A stretch of DNA of 64,000 nucleotides from Morinoia aosen (taxonomy: Eukaryota; Arthropoda; Malacostraca; Amphipoda; Talitridae): positions 63,982,201 through 64,046,200 of the forward strand of contig CM059562.1 of the NCBI GenBank assembly GCA_030386875.1, in the 5' to 3' direction. Positions 1 to 12,650 of the stretch are shown piece by piece. Position numbers and translations under genes: made by a program. The notes beneath the pieces were generated by a model. The model had not been told where the DNA came from. It saw nothing but the letters and a program-made list of their open reading frames with translations, and made no database searches. Numbering within the stretch: position 1 is the stretch's first letter; each line of letters opens with the position of its first letter.

Positions 1-3000
1 TTGACCGACTCCTTGGCTACATTCTACACCGAAATGGTTTTAAGCAAACACTTGACGGTATTACATACATTTGACCTTTCGTGTTGATTTAAAAGCCAGC
101 AACTTCTTTACACTGACGTGCCGCGTTCGTTCGCCCTTGTCACTTTAATCCGATTACTTATTTACGATCGGAAATCCAGATTCAAGGCGAATCCTGATAC
201 AATCTTAACTATAATGCCAGTTGCCATTCGAATACCAATTGAAGAATGAAGGACTTACCATAACACATATCAATCAAACGCGGTTCGTTTTCGTGAAATT
301 TAACAAGTATGAAACAGCAAAAATTTCCAATCAAGTTTTCGCAACGTTACTCGGAATTCGCTGTTGTTAGCGATTGCATTTTCGGTAATTTCAGCTGTAA
401 AAACCTGTGCAGAACATCTCCCCATCTAGCCGTAGGTCAAACGAATTCCAAGCTTACACAACAACATTCAAAAAAGGTGCGTGTTTCCAAAAATTCTGAT
501 GCAAATTTTTCTAACTCGATATTGAAGACGAAATGCTGAAATTTTAGCCTCGAATAAAATCTTCAGATTTACGAATAATTAACACATCTTGTATGATAAA
601 AAAATTAACCAATTTAACTTGTCAAAGCTTCCTACCTATTCACAAATTAGATATTGTTTATTTCGTTGGCTGTATTTCTTTTTAACAAACATGGAATTGG
701 AAATAATTTGCTACCGGGTATTGGTGTTCAGTACGCAAAAACGCTTAGTAGAACTAAAGCGTATGAAAATGATTCAAATTTAATCATTCATTTATTCGGA
801 AAAGAGAATGTATCTAAACTAATTTTCATTGTAGTAATCAAGTTTAATACCAAATTTGAATGATGCAATTAGCATTTAGCGTCTTACGTAGAAGTACGCA
901 GTCGTACTTAAGCTGAATAAATTTACAATCGCTAGAAGACAGATAAGTTAAAAGCGCAGTACAGCAATTTCTTTTAAAATAAAGTGTTGTATATTATTTT
1001 ACTGATAGATTTCTGAAGAGTTCGAACGAGTGCACTCACTGTAGGATTGAAGCCAGAAGGATACGTTCGTGTGTCCCCTTTCCCACACAACGCATATGAG
1101 GACCAGAATTTGAGTGACTTATAGAACTGCATGGTGCTGCATCCAACCTTTTCGCTGACCCCCGCGATACGTAGGGATGAAGGGCGGCTGTCACCGAATC
1201 GGTGCGAGCGTCACCCACCAGAGCTCTGGCCAAAGGAAAGAGCTGTGTCACGGTGCCAGCATATCGCGCTGATGAAGCTCAAGGAAACGAGTAACATTGA
1301 CAGCTGATGAGCGCTCTATGGGAACACTTTTCCATCAAGTGATGCGCAATGCACGGTTTTAGCTTCACACTCGTGCTTAATGATGAACGTTTCGAATCTC
1401 ATAACGTAATTTCAAGAGCTATGGGAAAAGCCAAAGCAGCTGCGCTGTTTTTGAAAGTCTAGTGTCAAAAGTTGTGGCAGTTGGATGAACCTAAAAGGCA
1501 GTGAATAGCACTCTTGTTAGTGTGTCCACTGTCCACGCAGTAGCTCTGCATGCATACAGAAAGTTGTGCAAGGACGCGGCATAATTACTGGCTGCCCAAA
1601 ACTAGTCCCACTTAACATTTTCAGAGAGGCGCTCAAATATTACTCAGGCGGCTGCTGCTGTGAGACTGCCAACAACTCCCTCTCTCTCTTCTGTTGCGGC
1701 CAACATTTCAACTATAGTTGTTCAAAGGTTATTCAGATCTTTTCATCACCAAAGCTGTAGTCTACATTTATCTCATTATTTCAAGTCGGCGAGGCCAGCA
1801 GTTCGGGTCGAGATAGAATCGAGTCGTGAGGACGCGCCAGGCAATCCGCCCGATAGCAATGAGCTATACAAACACAACGGGGTAAATAGGAGTCGATACT
1901 CAGTTAATAATGGGGCGAACAAAAAAAGTTGGATGATGCGACGGGAGTTGCTGTCTGACTGGCGCTCGGTGGAAACATGCCTTGTAATTTAATCTGATTC
2001 AAAGACTTCACGCTATCGCCATCATCAATCAAAATATGACCAAACTTCCTCTTAGAAGGTCTAAGAAACTCGCCAGGTTGGACGACTTTGAGGAATAATT
2101 CGGAGTGCAGAATATTTTGCTCTCTAAAATTTTACCATAAGATGGAATTTTGGCTTGTTTCCACCCATCACTCAGTGTGTGGGGTTGTGCTGCGAAATTT
2201 GTATCAGACGTTCTCTCCTACATAAGCTAAAATTTCAGTGAGCGAAGTATATTTTGTGTCTTTTGATGCATTTGTTGTAATAAGATATTGAGATATTATA
2301 AATAACAAGAGGTAAATTAGAAACAAGCTGGAGCAACAATGACTTTACGGAGCACAAGAGAGTTGCAGACCACACCAAAGCCGTGCAGCACAAGAATGTC
2401 TTCGTACTCTGATAACTCGCGCATTGCTTTGAATTATGATTTTAAAGCACGGATTACATCATGTTATTTTTACTAAGTGGCACAGCTTATCGCCCTGACA
2501 TTGGTATGACATACGGTGTCTTCACGATCAAACCAATATAATGCAGTCTAATTTAACTGACAGCTCATTACAACAACCTGTTTATTTTTGGCTGGCACGT
2601 TTTTCAGAAACATCTAATTTCTCTCGAAAATTGTAGGTTTTGATTTTTTTGAAAGGAAAAATTATAGACTGGGATTTTAGCGACGACATTGAGCTCGAAA
2701 ATATTCTATTATCGGCTCGGAAATGTGGGTTCATAATCTGAAAACAAAAAACTCGAATTACTTTTAACGAACTATAGCAACAAAGGTTCAAAACTGCAGT
2801 TTGAAAACTGAATCTCAAGTACTCTCACTTATAGTGTTCGTATTCTCACTTCTACATGGAACAATTCTCTTGAACAACGGGCTAAAAAAGCCAATTTTTT
2901 TTATCGCGTTGGCAAATTTTTTACTAAGCTCACAGGGAACACTAAGCGCTGAACACATTTTCACGTTAACAAGGATATCCGTCACGGAGATAAGTGATGG

Positions 3001-6000
3001 CTCGCTCATTTCCCACACTAGTAAAACTTTCAACACGTAGCCAAGAAGGCTGTAATGTCGAACACAATGCCATGCAAATATGCACCTTGCTGCTGCACGA
3101 ATTCCCCCGCGCTCGCTCTCGGTATGCCTGGTCAAACTAGAATGCTGAGATAAGCCAAGTCCTCCCCTTGTAAGGACTATAATTCCATAACCTGGTTGAT
3201 TTTTTGATCACGTTTGAATTTCATGGCACGTAAATAAATCTTTGCGCAATGCTGTTATTTTCGAGCAAATAAAGTGCAGTGTAATGTTAAACTGGCTAAA
3301 TGTAAGTGATTTCGTAGCGAAGAAAGTAAACAAAAATGGTGATAACTCATATCAACCTAGATAGGTCAAGATTTACGACTCATGATCAGACGCATAATAT
3401 GATGATAGCTCGCCCCAGCAATTTGGCGACTATTTTGGGGGTGTCAGGTTATGCGAGGTGCACTCGTTTGTATCACGAGGCATTAAGCAGGGCAGGCATT
3501 TTATGCAAGCTCCCTTATCATGGGTACTCAACTTCGAAAATCGTCGACGTAACGAAGACCGAACGCTTAAATTGTTAGGAAGGCGAAAAACTCCAAATTT
3601 TACGAGAGCAAGCACGCATGGTACTCTTGAATTTGCGTTATCGTATCACCTGCATACCCTGACCTCGGGTCTACATAAAGCAAATTCTTCAAAGCTCGAA
3701 GCTCCACTCGGCTGCAAAAGGAGCGTAATTTTACGAGAAAAAGAGAGGCGAAAGAGTTCCTTGTTTGCGTGAGAAGCCATTCTTGCGAAACTTGGTAGAG
3801 TTATTGAACCACAGCGAGGGCGTTCAAAAGGCGACATCTCGCCTAGGAAATGTAAGAACACTGGTTCTTAATGAGCGTATATCATCAATTTTAATCCACG
3901 CACGTGTCTTTCGCACATTTACACAGAAAAGTGAAAGTGTGAACTTAAAACTCAGTATCAGCTTTGGTGTTTCGTTATGAAATGTAGGTGATTACTAAAT
4001 GTTGGAGCTAAGGGCTGAGGCTCTTTGATGCATGAGAAAAATATTACATTCTTGTCAGATTTTGAAAGGTACGCGAATTTTATTCTCGACGTCAAATAGC
4101 AAATACATCTAAGTGTTTTAAAAAGTCCATCTTACGGTTCAGGTTGATTTTGAGAACCGTATCAGATTTTTCTCAATAGATTTAAGTTAGGTTTCTCCGC
4201 CCTGAAAATCTTCAGTTATTGAACTGGCAAAGGCTTCCATTCGATTTGCAGGAGAATGCTATCTTCTACGCTTGTTTTTTGCAAATGAAAATATCCTTTA
4301 TGTGCTATGTGAAATATTTCTCTCCCAGTAATAATTCCCTGAGAGAAAAACAAGCCTTTGTGCCAAAAGAAATGCTACATTTTCTTTGGTGCAGCTCTCA
4401 TAAAAAGATCTTTTAAGGAAACGCCAAGGGTACGCTGATCGTGTAAGGTTGCTGGTGCCGCAGTCAAGGTTTGAGAGTAACCTCAACTCCGTCCATAACC
4501 CGTAAATTAACAAGATATGTAGGAGAGCAAACGCCCTGGCAAATTGTTTACGTATTTCACGGTCACTGGAGACTAATGAGTGAACTTGGCCAGTTTAGCG
4601 ATGGGTTTGCGCCGGAATTGAAACAGAAAATGCGTGGGTGTAGCTTCATCTGTAACACTTGAATGAATAAGGGTCTTCCTGAAAGCAGACGAAATGTATA
4701 GTGATTGCAAAAATGATGAAACATTATCAACGAAAGAATATTTCGGAATCTGTAATACAGAATTTGCCATCGTTTTGTGGACGAAAAACGTAACTAACAT
4801 ATGTTTAATGGTTGCATGAGATTTTAAACTCCGGAATCATCTTCCTGGGGAGGCATTGAAAATGCTGGGCGAAACTTCAGCAAGTGAAGCGTTGTGTCGG
4901 TGATGAGCGCGAGTTCGTTCAGGTCGACCTCTTGAACAATTGCAGCTTTCAGATCAATTGTGACAACCTCAAGGAACAATTTTACAGATGCACCGTGACT
5001 TGAAGTGATGCTCTCACGACAGTGTAGTGAGAAGACTTAGGTTGATCGCTCACAGCGTCGTGATAGTAAAATAGCTAGGAACTTGGTTTCCTAACCTCGA
5101 TATCGCAGTATGAGTATCATGACCGCGGTGCAATTCTAAACCAAATTGAATTTCAAAATGATACAAGACTTGCCTGTGTAGGTGGAGTCTATTGTTGAAC
5201 TCCTTGCTGCTGTCTTAAGATCGATCTCTTACTGGCTATTACTGTTTTTTGGTTTCGAAAGTTCCCACCGGACGACAGAATGATGTTATCTTCTTTAAAG
5301 TTAATTTTGGGCAGAACAATGAATATCTGAACTAAAGTAAGAGCAGTTTTGAGTTGTAATCCATCAACAGCTTACGAATATTTAATATCTCCACTGTATA
5401 TAGTGCTTGCCTTTGAGCCGTTAATTTGGATTGTTTTACTTTGAAAACTTATTTTTGCATTTTTGTAACTGCCAACTGCACTCAAATCATGAGAGAACTG
5501 TCAGAGACTTTCTCACGAGTATTGCGCCTGTTGGTGCATTTTCAATTTTACAGACATTGACTTTATTTCGGATATTGTCATTTAGAACAAAGTACTTAGA
5601 GAATATTGCTTCACTCAAAACTAAACAAAAAACGTCTGGACGATTATACTTAAATTTCGATACTCCGAAATTTTCAGACTTTAGTTTCTAGATTTCTCAA
5701 TTTATTTTGTATATTATTATTTTCCTGTGCTCATATTTAATGATGAATATGTAGATATTTGCCAATAATTTCACATACATAAACTAAGATTTGGACAGAG
5801 CGATAACGTCAAGTACATATTGAAGAGTGCTGAAATTTCTAAATTAATGATTCTTCAAATCACACCCATTGAATGCATTTGAATTATTACCCAATTTCCT
5901 AATTTTACGATAATGACTGAATTTCGCAGAGAATTTATTAGGATGCAAGCTACATTATACCTAATATATCGTATGGATGGCTCAGGTTGGCTTCCAATGC

Positions 6001-6510
6001 CTTACACTCAGCAATAGAGATTTTTTTTGAAGCAGTTTAACATTGCGTCACTTCTCTAAGGCAAAACCATCTGTTAGAGAGACGCTCTTGAATTTATGAA
6101 TTTCCATTCATCCATAAAAAACGTATGTAGGAACAACGAGAGAACGGGTTGTAAGGAGCTTTTATGTGTGACTCCATGGACGTAATGCAAATCGTACGCA
6201 ATTAATGTGAAAACACGACGCGTACAAAAAAAGTAACTTAATAACAAGTTTGCTACAAGCCCGGCACGAGTAAGAGAGAGCTTTCAGAATCACAAATGGA
6301 GTGACTTTTTGTGTTCTTCCCAGGCTTCGTGCCGACGCTCGCCCTGCCTCACTTATCAACGGCAGTTTAAAAGGTCATTTGTAGTTAATTCTAAGGGGCG
6401 GTTGGTCTGTTTGAGCATGATAGCGACTGAAAATGAAACCACTGCAACTTTCGTTTTTGCAGTGATGAATAGTGTATTGTCGCGCACACCTGGAACGAAT
6501 CCTGACTCAC
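1..6510. other. AT-rich, no supported gene
   Basis: Only short overlapping frames on both strands are present, the pattern expected by chance. Two patches (about 1020-1260 and 3060-3130) are richer in G+C and CpG, but neither carries a recognisable domain or a convincing splice pair. No transposon ends, RNA gene or tandem array was seen. Confidence 0.6.
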
Positions 6511-6555
6511 CTGGACAGCAGAATGTCCGCAGAGAGAACGGAAGCGTCCGCGCTT
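6511..6555 (-). CDS. possible 45-nt micro-exon
   Basis: On the minus strand a 45-nt segment lies between a good acceptor (pyrimidine-rich stretch ending TTTCAG, AG at 6556-6557) and a consensus donor (CCAG then GTGAGT at 6505-6510). It holds exactly 15 sense codons in phase 0, reading KRGRFRSLCGHSAVQ. The same frame stays open upstream to about 6687, so a longer exon is also possible. Short matches to both splice consensuses arise by chance several times in a window this size. No family is recognisable and no neighbouring exon can be linked, so this is only a splice-shaped candidate. Confidence 0.12.
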
Positions 6556-9500
6556 CTGAAACGTAATGATGAATACCGAATTTTGAAACGTTCTATGTAG
6601 AGCAAATGAGGATTCAACCATTTTTCTATTAAATGAACATTCTAAGTTTAAATAAACGCAACTCACTGATGAATCAAAGTTGTCCAAAAAGTGCTAAGTA
6701 TTCATCCATGAAGAAGCTTTAAAAACTGCTGAATCTACATATTTTCAACTGCATAAATAAGCGAATCTGTGAGCATCTCAAAAATGTTTTACTGGATGGC
6801 ATAGTCTGAGTATTTGAGGTTTTAGTCTTCAAATAAAATTTTTACTCTGGAATTGCATTGGGGGCAGCGAACAAAAGAAAAAAGAGAAATAACTCAAGGT
6901 ATTTCTTCGATATCGGTTGCATCCACGCCCGACACTGAGTACATAGCTCCCGATTAACGCTCGTGAAATGTGAGACGTTGAGCGATGAGAAAAAATCCCC
7001 CTCCACTATTCAAATGGTATGATTTTTAATGCATCTGACGCACTTGAGTTTCTCAAATTTCAAGCAGGGCAGATCGGCCGACAAGCGTCTGAGCAAACAC
7101 GTTGCTCGCGCTACAAAGACTTGGGCAAGGCATGCACGATCGAGGACGATTACTGACTTGATCAGATAGCAGGTCGTAACGTCGGAGGCTATCGACGGCA
7201 CATGGTTGTTTCTTGCCACTATGTCATCTATTGTTTACACAGCACGTTGCGAGCACTATCATGAGAAGAAGGTAATGCTACGAGAGCGTGAGTAGCTCGG
7301 ACATTATCTTGTTTTAGTGGAGTGAGGAACTGAGGATCCCGTCTCTCCTTAAAGTTCAGCGATCTTTTACACGGTGCACATATGCACGTATCGCGACTGC
7401 TCTGCATGCTCGGGCACGTCTTCAAACTTCGGAAAAATATTGCTTTGAACTTAAGAATCTTCTATAATTTTAAAATCTGTTCAATTTTCCATTGATGATG
7501 AAATTCTATGCAACAAAGTAATAAATGCCAGTAAAAGTATCGATTATGTTTTTGTCGGCAACGTCAACGCGGTCACTTGCAAGATGCCCCTTGATAAGGT
7601 CAATGCAGCAGAATGGTTCCGTTTAGTGGAAATTGTCTCATGGACAAAATCTTCAACCCATGAACTTTGAACGCATGTACTGACATTAAACATTGTTTGA
7701 AAGTCGTTACAATCTTTAATTGGTAAGTCTATAAAGACCATGTCTCGGGCAATATATAATGCTGTATACGGGTCATCCACTCAACCCGCGAAATGATTGG
7801 TAAAAAAATGTGAACAACTACTTCTTCTAGCTACACATCATGAATTTCGTTCTTTTCTAAAAATTGCGGTCCTTGAACGGTTACTCCAAGAATAATTAAG
7901 AGAAAAATATATTTTCATTTGCAAAATTTTGCAACTGTGATAATTCGCGGCCCCAGAACTAAAACTCGACTGAATCATTTTTATTTCATTTCCCCAATGG
8001 CAGAGCATCAGGGATGCAGACCATAAGAGCAGATCCATGAGCGCAGTCACGTTTTTGCCAGACGTCCATCCCCAGTGAAGGAGATGGGAGCAGAACGCGG
8101 CTCGGAGACCATTGTTATGTATGGCTGTCCCTGGTCTTCACAAAATGGATATGTTGGCTTCACATGCAGAAGGGCTCCGCACTGGCACCTTCAGTTAATA
8201 ATGTGCGTGCGAGTATCCTTGAATCCAACCACTACACTAGCTAATGCAGCTTTCCCCAACGCAAGAAGATAATTTACAGAATTATGTATTTTGACTTCAG
8301 AGCAACTGACTTTGTTCTTATTTTCGATTCCAATGGGCTACTGTCTGCCATAGCTCTTCTCAGTATATCAAAGTAAAGTTAGGGAAGCAATAGCGCCTTA
8401 TGTTTGAAATATTTATTGTTTATGATAACTAAATTCTGTATAAACTAAGTGTGCATTTACTGGGAATATTTACTCATTTTAAATTCATGCAGCTTCCTGG
8501 ATTACTTCCCTCAATGACGAATGATGCAAGGAGATTCATCTTAGAAAAATTGTTAATCATGTTCAATAGAAGTCAGATCGTCAACTAGAAAAGTTACTAG
8601 CATGAAAACAGCTTAAGAATTCTTAGGCTTTCAACTATCAGGCTAAGCTCTCAAAGAAGCAGATCTGGTGTTTTCCTGTCGCACAGCGGTCATCCGAGGA
8701 TTAAATAAATTCAAAGAAGTCGTATGCACTTGAACGCCTCGTGCAATTGCAAACACTCGGACACCGTTTATCCGCGGTCCTCATTTCCACAACGTTAGTC
8801 TGTGAATGTATCAGAGATCTGAGAAAATTTAGGACATTGAAAACAAAAATTAACCTGAACTGATGCGACTTGTAGTGTTCGCTGCGTCTCAAAACGTTAC
8901 GCTACTTATGTACTTGTCAAAAGCATCTCGAAAACAGACGCTACTTTCAGCTTTGACCAACAGCCTCCAACAAAGATACAACTGAAATTTAAATGGCAAA
9001 ATTATATCAGGAGATAATTCAAGATTTTTGAGCAGCACATGTCGTAAAGCAAATACTGTTAGAGAGTTTGAAATATTCAATCGAAAGTGCGAAAAAAGGG
9101 TTCTAAGAAACAAGTCTGTAACACATATCAATGTTTTTCTATCAATTGTAAAAGTCTGGCAGAGCGTATTGAGGCATGTTGGAAGGATGGGTGTTTAAAG
9201 TTTTATGTCATGAAAACATTCAACCGTATGTTTTCTTACATTTTATTCCGGGTTGATGGGGACAGAAAACATTCTACAAAATAGTTACCCTACTTTAGCT
9301 CCCAAATGTCATTGAAATATTATACGTGAAACTGACATATTCTCTCTCCGAGCCCGTGCTTCAGCTCTTAACAATGAACGAAGCTCTTAACGAAACCCTT
9401 TCAAAATCTCTAATCAAATTAAAATACAAATAAAACGCTCGACTGATTATTCGCTACCCAAGTACATGGGTTTACATTGCGCCACGCTGGAAGTACTGAA

Positions 9501-10907
9501 TACATGCCATGGGTCCAGGGGATATCGTGGGATCCCTCGCGAAGGATGCATCTATCTCCCCTAACGTTCCTGCACACGAGCTGCTCGTTTTCTTTGCCTT
9601 ACGATTACATATTTGCGACTCACTCTGTTGCCAAAAAATGCCTCAAACTTCGTGCAAATTTTACGAGGAAGAAAAACTAGAATGTTCTACGTTCCCACCC
9701 ATCAAAATTTTTCGTGTAGTTTATGAGAGGTCTGTCCTGTCACGCAATCGGCTAGTCACGTGCGACTTGTTTCACTCATTCTCGACGAGAAATTAGCCCA
9801 CAGTTCTCTGAATAATTTTATCCTCAAGTATTTTACGTTAGACCTAGTTTTTGCTACCTATTTTCGTTTGTAACTGTGTATTTCTGTCACATTGTTATGG
9901 AAAGTCGAAAACCTTCCACAGTTATCTAAACACTAAATGAATTTGATCACAATCTTTTCTCAAGCTTAGCCCAATTGATCACCGAACGCTCTAAAGCAAA
10001 AGCACTGGCTTATATTTAAATGAATGCTAGTTTTTATTAATTTAAATTCAGTCTTTAAATTGCCTATTTTTATCAGAGAAAAACATAAGTGGGCAGCATA
10101 GCTTGAAAACACAGAGAGAATTCTACACGGACGGTTGACGTATGTTAAGTTCGATGACCACAGGAACAGTTATCATCAAAAAGATGAAATTGATCTTACC
10201 TCTCTAACCCATGCACGCATGTACAAAATATGCAGTGTCTTAGTGTGTCACGTAGTATAAATATTGCCAGAGACATGGTTACTCTGCACAGTTCCTCAGA
10301 GTGAATTCGTAATCGTGGAACCATGTGGAACTCATGCAGCCAAGCCTCCGCATCGGTTCTTTTAGCTATTGAATTGTGTGCGGCCGAGCGCTATGAGTCT
10401 CTCAGGGCAAAAGTTCAGCACGCGCCAGCGATTCCTTCATCTGATTTATCAACTCACGAAGTATTGCACTTGAATCATAGCCTAGATGAAAAGCAAACGA
10501 AATTACACCGTTTGAATTAGGTGTGGTTTGCGGTGCAGAGCTCGAAGGTAATATTTGCGCTTTGTATGCGCAAAATTCAACATAATGACCTCATGATGAT
10601 GTTTTGCCCTTTAGGACGTAGAACCATTGCAATTTTTCTCAGATTAACAAGTTTATATCTAGCATATTGTAGAAAATTTTGAAAATTTCATAGACTACTT
10701 AATTTTAACAGCGACTGCTTGTGATTCCCTAAATGATAGTGTAGTTAATAGTCACAATATAGAGAATAAAATTAGGCCATTTTTAAAAACACTTCATTTT
10801 CGAAAACAACTAAGAACCATTTAAACCGCCTGAGATGCGCTGAAGTACATTAGTACGATGCGATAACCTCGCAGAGTGAAAAGCTACGCGCGAGTATGTG
10901 AGACAAG
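6556..10907. other. AT-rich, no supported gene
   Basis: Nothing beyond short chance-length frames. A donor-like site on the minus strand near 10198-10203 has no convincing exon attached. The patch at 10320-10460 is somewhat richer in G+C, but its 65-codon frame resembles no protein I know. Confidence 0.6.
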
Positions 10908-11108
10908 TTAATTCATCACAATCATGTGTTGGGCCATATCATTCACAGAGTTCCAAACTTGAGGATTCCCATTCGTAAGATGAGTATCTGGCTCGTCTTG
11001 CACTGCACCGAACAGAGCCCTGAGATCATCGATGATGGTGGCCTGTCGAGATGACAGATCTTTTCTTATGGATAAGTCACGTTTTGGTTCAGTGAAATGC
11101 AACAGCAA
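10908..11108 (-). CDS. possible terminal exon, unknown protein
   Basis: A minus-strand frame of 66 codons plus TAA follows an acceptor-like sequence (CCTCTCCCTCTTCAG, AG at 11109-11110) with a plausible branch point about 25 nt upstream. It opens in phase 0 directly after the AG. Codon use (CTG, GTG, ATC, GCC, CAG) is richer in G/C third positions than the surroundings, and the translation is hydrophilic and varied, for example DDLRALFGAVQDEPD and NPQVWNSVNDMAQHM. There is an in-frame ATG at 11126, so an unspliced start is also possible. I do not recognise the family. No polyadenylation signal is obvious just downstream, and no partner exon can be linked. Among the minus-strand frames this is one of the more protein-like, but 66 codons can be chance. 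Confidence 0.25.
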   Translation of the reverse strand: MLLHFTEPKRDLSIRKDLSSRQATIIDDLRALFGAVQDEPDTHLTNGNPQVWNSVNDMAQHMIVMN

Positions 11109-12531
11109 CTGAAGAGGGAGAGGCATATTATTTTTTTTACAATTCAGTCCGATTCAGTTTCGTTAGACCGCAAAATGAGAAATTTTTAGCGCGCTCTGTA
11201 TGCTATAGTTTGACTGGGTAATATGTACTTATGATCTACGTAGCTGCGCCAAAAAACTTGAACCGGAAAATTAGATTAATTCACTTTCCATTCAATGCAG
11301 CACCTGCGAGAAATGTAAATAGGCGATGTACGGTGAATAGAATGTATCAGTAATTAAACTAAAGGTACAGGCCGTCGTTAAAAGTATTTTTAATGACAAT
11401 ATCACTCCATAGACTGTTGAAATATTCTTCCTTAATCAGAGCTTCCAAAATAAACAGTTCGTGGGACGAGGGGATGATGCAAGAATTTGATTCTTTAAAA
11501 CTAGATTTTTAATCTCAAAGGTCAATTAAGCAGGTACGAGTGCAATGTCAAGCGCAAGTCAATACCATTCTCTCATTATAAAAAGCTTATAATACAATTT
11601 TACTTATGCTGCCCCGATGGTTCTGGTTGAGAATATCAATCAACTCATGCAGTTGGTCCTCTCAATTTGCTCTCGTGTTCTACAAGGTATTTTTTGGTGT
11701 CCGCTGAATGTTGTCAGGAGAGACAAGGGCGGTTGTCTGGATCAACAAGGACCAGTGATCCATCAAGGCATTTCGTGCTCCTAGAGGCTGATTAAGCTCA
11801 ATACGATGCAAAAGAAAATGCGTGAGAAGAAAGAGACCGTGTGGAACTCGTGACGACTTCAGCGCTTTGGCACTCCGATATCATTAGCATCCTTCACTTG
11901 AAATCAATCAGAGCCCTCGACTCTCTCGGCGGCGTTCACGCACGACCATCAATGGGTTTTGAAGCTACCTCGCTCCTCTAGATGAGCCTGTTCAAAAATG
12001 AGCCTCATAAGAATACCACTGCCTTAAATTGAATTTGGTCCGCTCATAGGAGCGTTTGCAGAACGCTTTAGAATAAATTGTTGCTGATAAATTGCTTGCT
12101 AGTCCGCTTTCGATTTCATTACTAATACAGTTCACATGATTGATGATGAGCAACTTATTTAAAACTGCTGTAGTTGGAGCTCGTGTTTCGATTAATTTTT
12201 TTGATACAGACCGCACTATTCATTGCTGAATTTCCAACCCCCACGACCCGCTACGACAAAAAAATTATTGATATTTGTTGTAAGTGAACATTTAAAGTTT
12301 TTTTAACAATGACGACTACGAGATTGCGCTTGAACTACTCAGTATCTGAATGAGAAGGTCTTATTATTTTGATTCATCTGATCAGACAACAAAATTACCT
12401 GCAGATAACGAGAGGCAGATCTACTCAGAAGCTCGATCAGTTACTTTGAATACAAATTTTAAATTCAGAACGTGCATCGTCATTTCTTTGGATACTATGG
12501 GGGAAGTTTGTGAGTTAATTTAATTTAATTT
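11109..12531. other. no supported gene
   Basis: AT-rich sequence with one 74-codon minus-strand frame (11992-12216) lacking any recognisable motif. On the minus strand a pyrimidine tract ending CTGCAG is followed directly by GTAATT (junction 12399/12398), an acceptor-donor overlap that could be a recursive splice point or chance. Confidence 0.55.
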
Positions 12532-12650
12532 TCGATTATCAATGATTGATGTTTAGTCACAGATAATTTAGACGTACAGCTTGAAGTTTTTCGAGTATCA
12601 ATGACTGATACTTGGTCACAGAAAATGTAGGTGAACAGCCTGAAGTTTAT
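12532..12650. repeat. two-copy 59-bp tandem repeat
   Basis: Two adjacent diverged copies start at 12532 and 12591. Each begins TCGAKTATCAATGAYTGAT, continues through GTCACAGA and ends with CAGCYTGAAGTTT. They differ at about a quarter of positions, so the duplication is old. A fragment of a third unit may follow at 12651. Confidence 0.75.

Noticed and set aside
1..40. TGGCTACATTCTAC at the window start matches a unit of the 55.2-kb minisatellite.
   Set aside because: A shared 14-mer is expected several times by chance in 64 kb of AT-rich DNA, and the rest of the unit does not match.
254..330. Minus-strand donor ATG-GTAAGT near 254-260 with a short open frame upstream.
   Set aside because: Only about 28 codons are open and there is no good acceptor.
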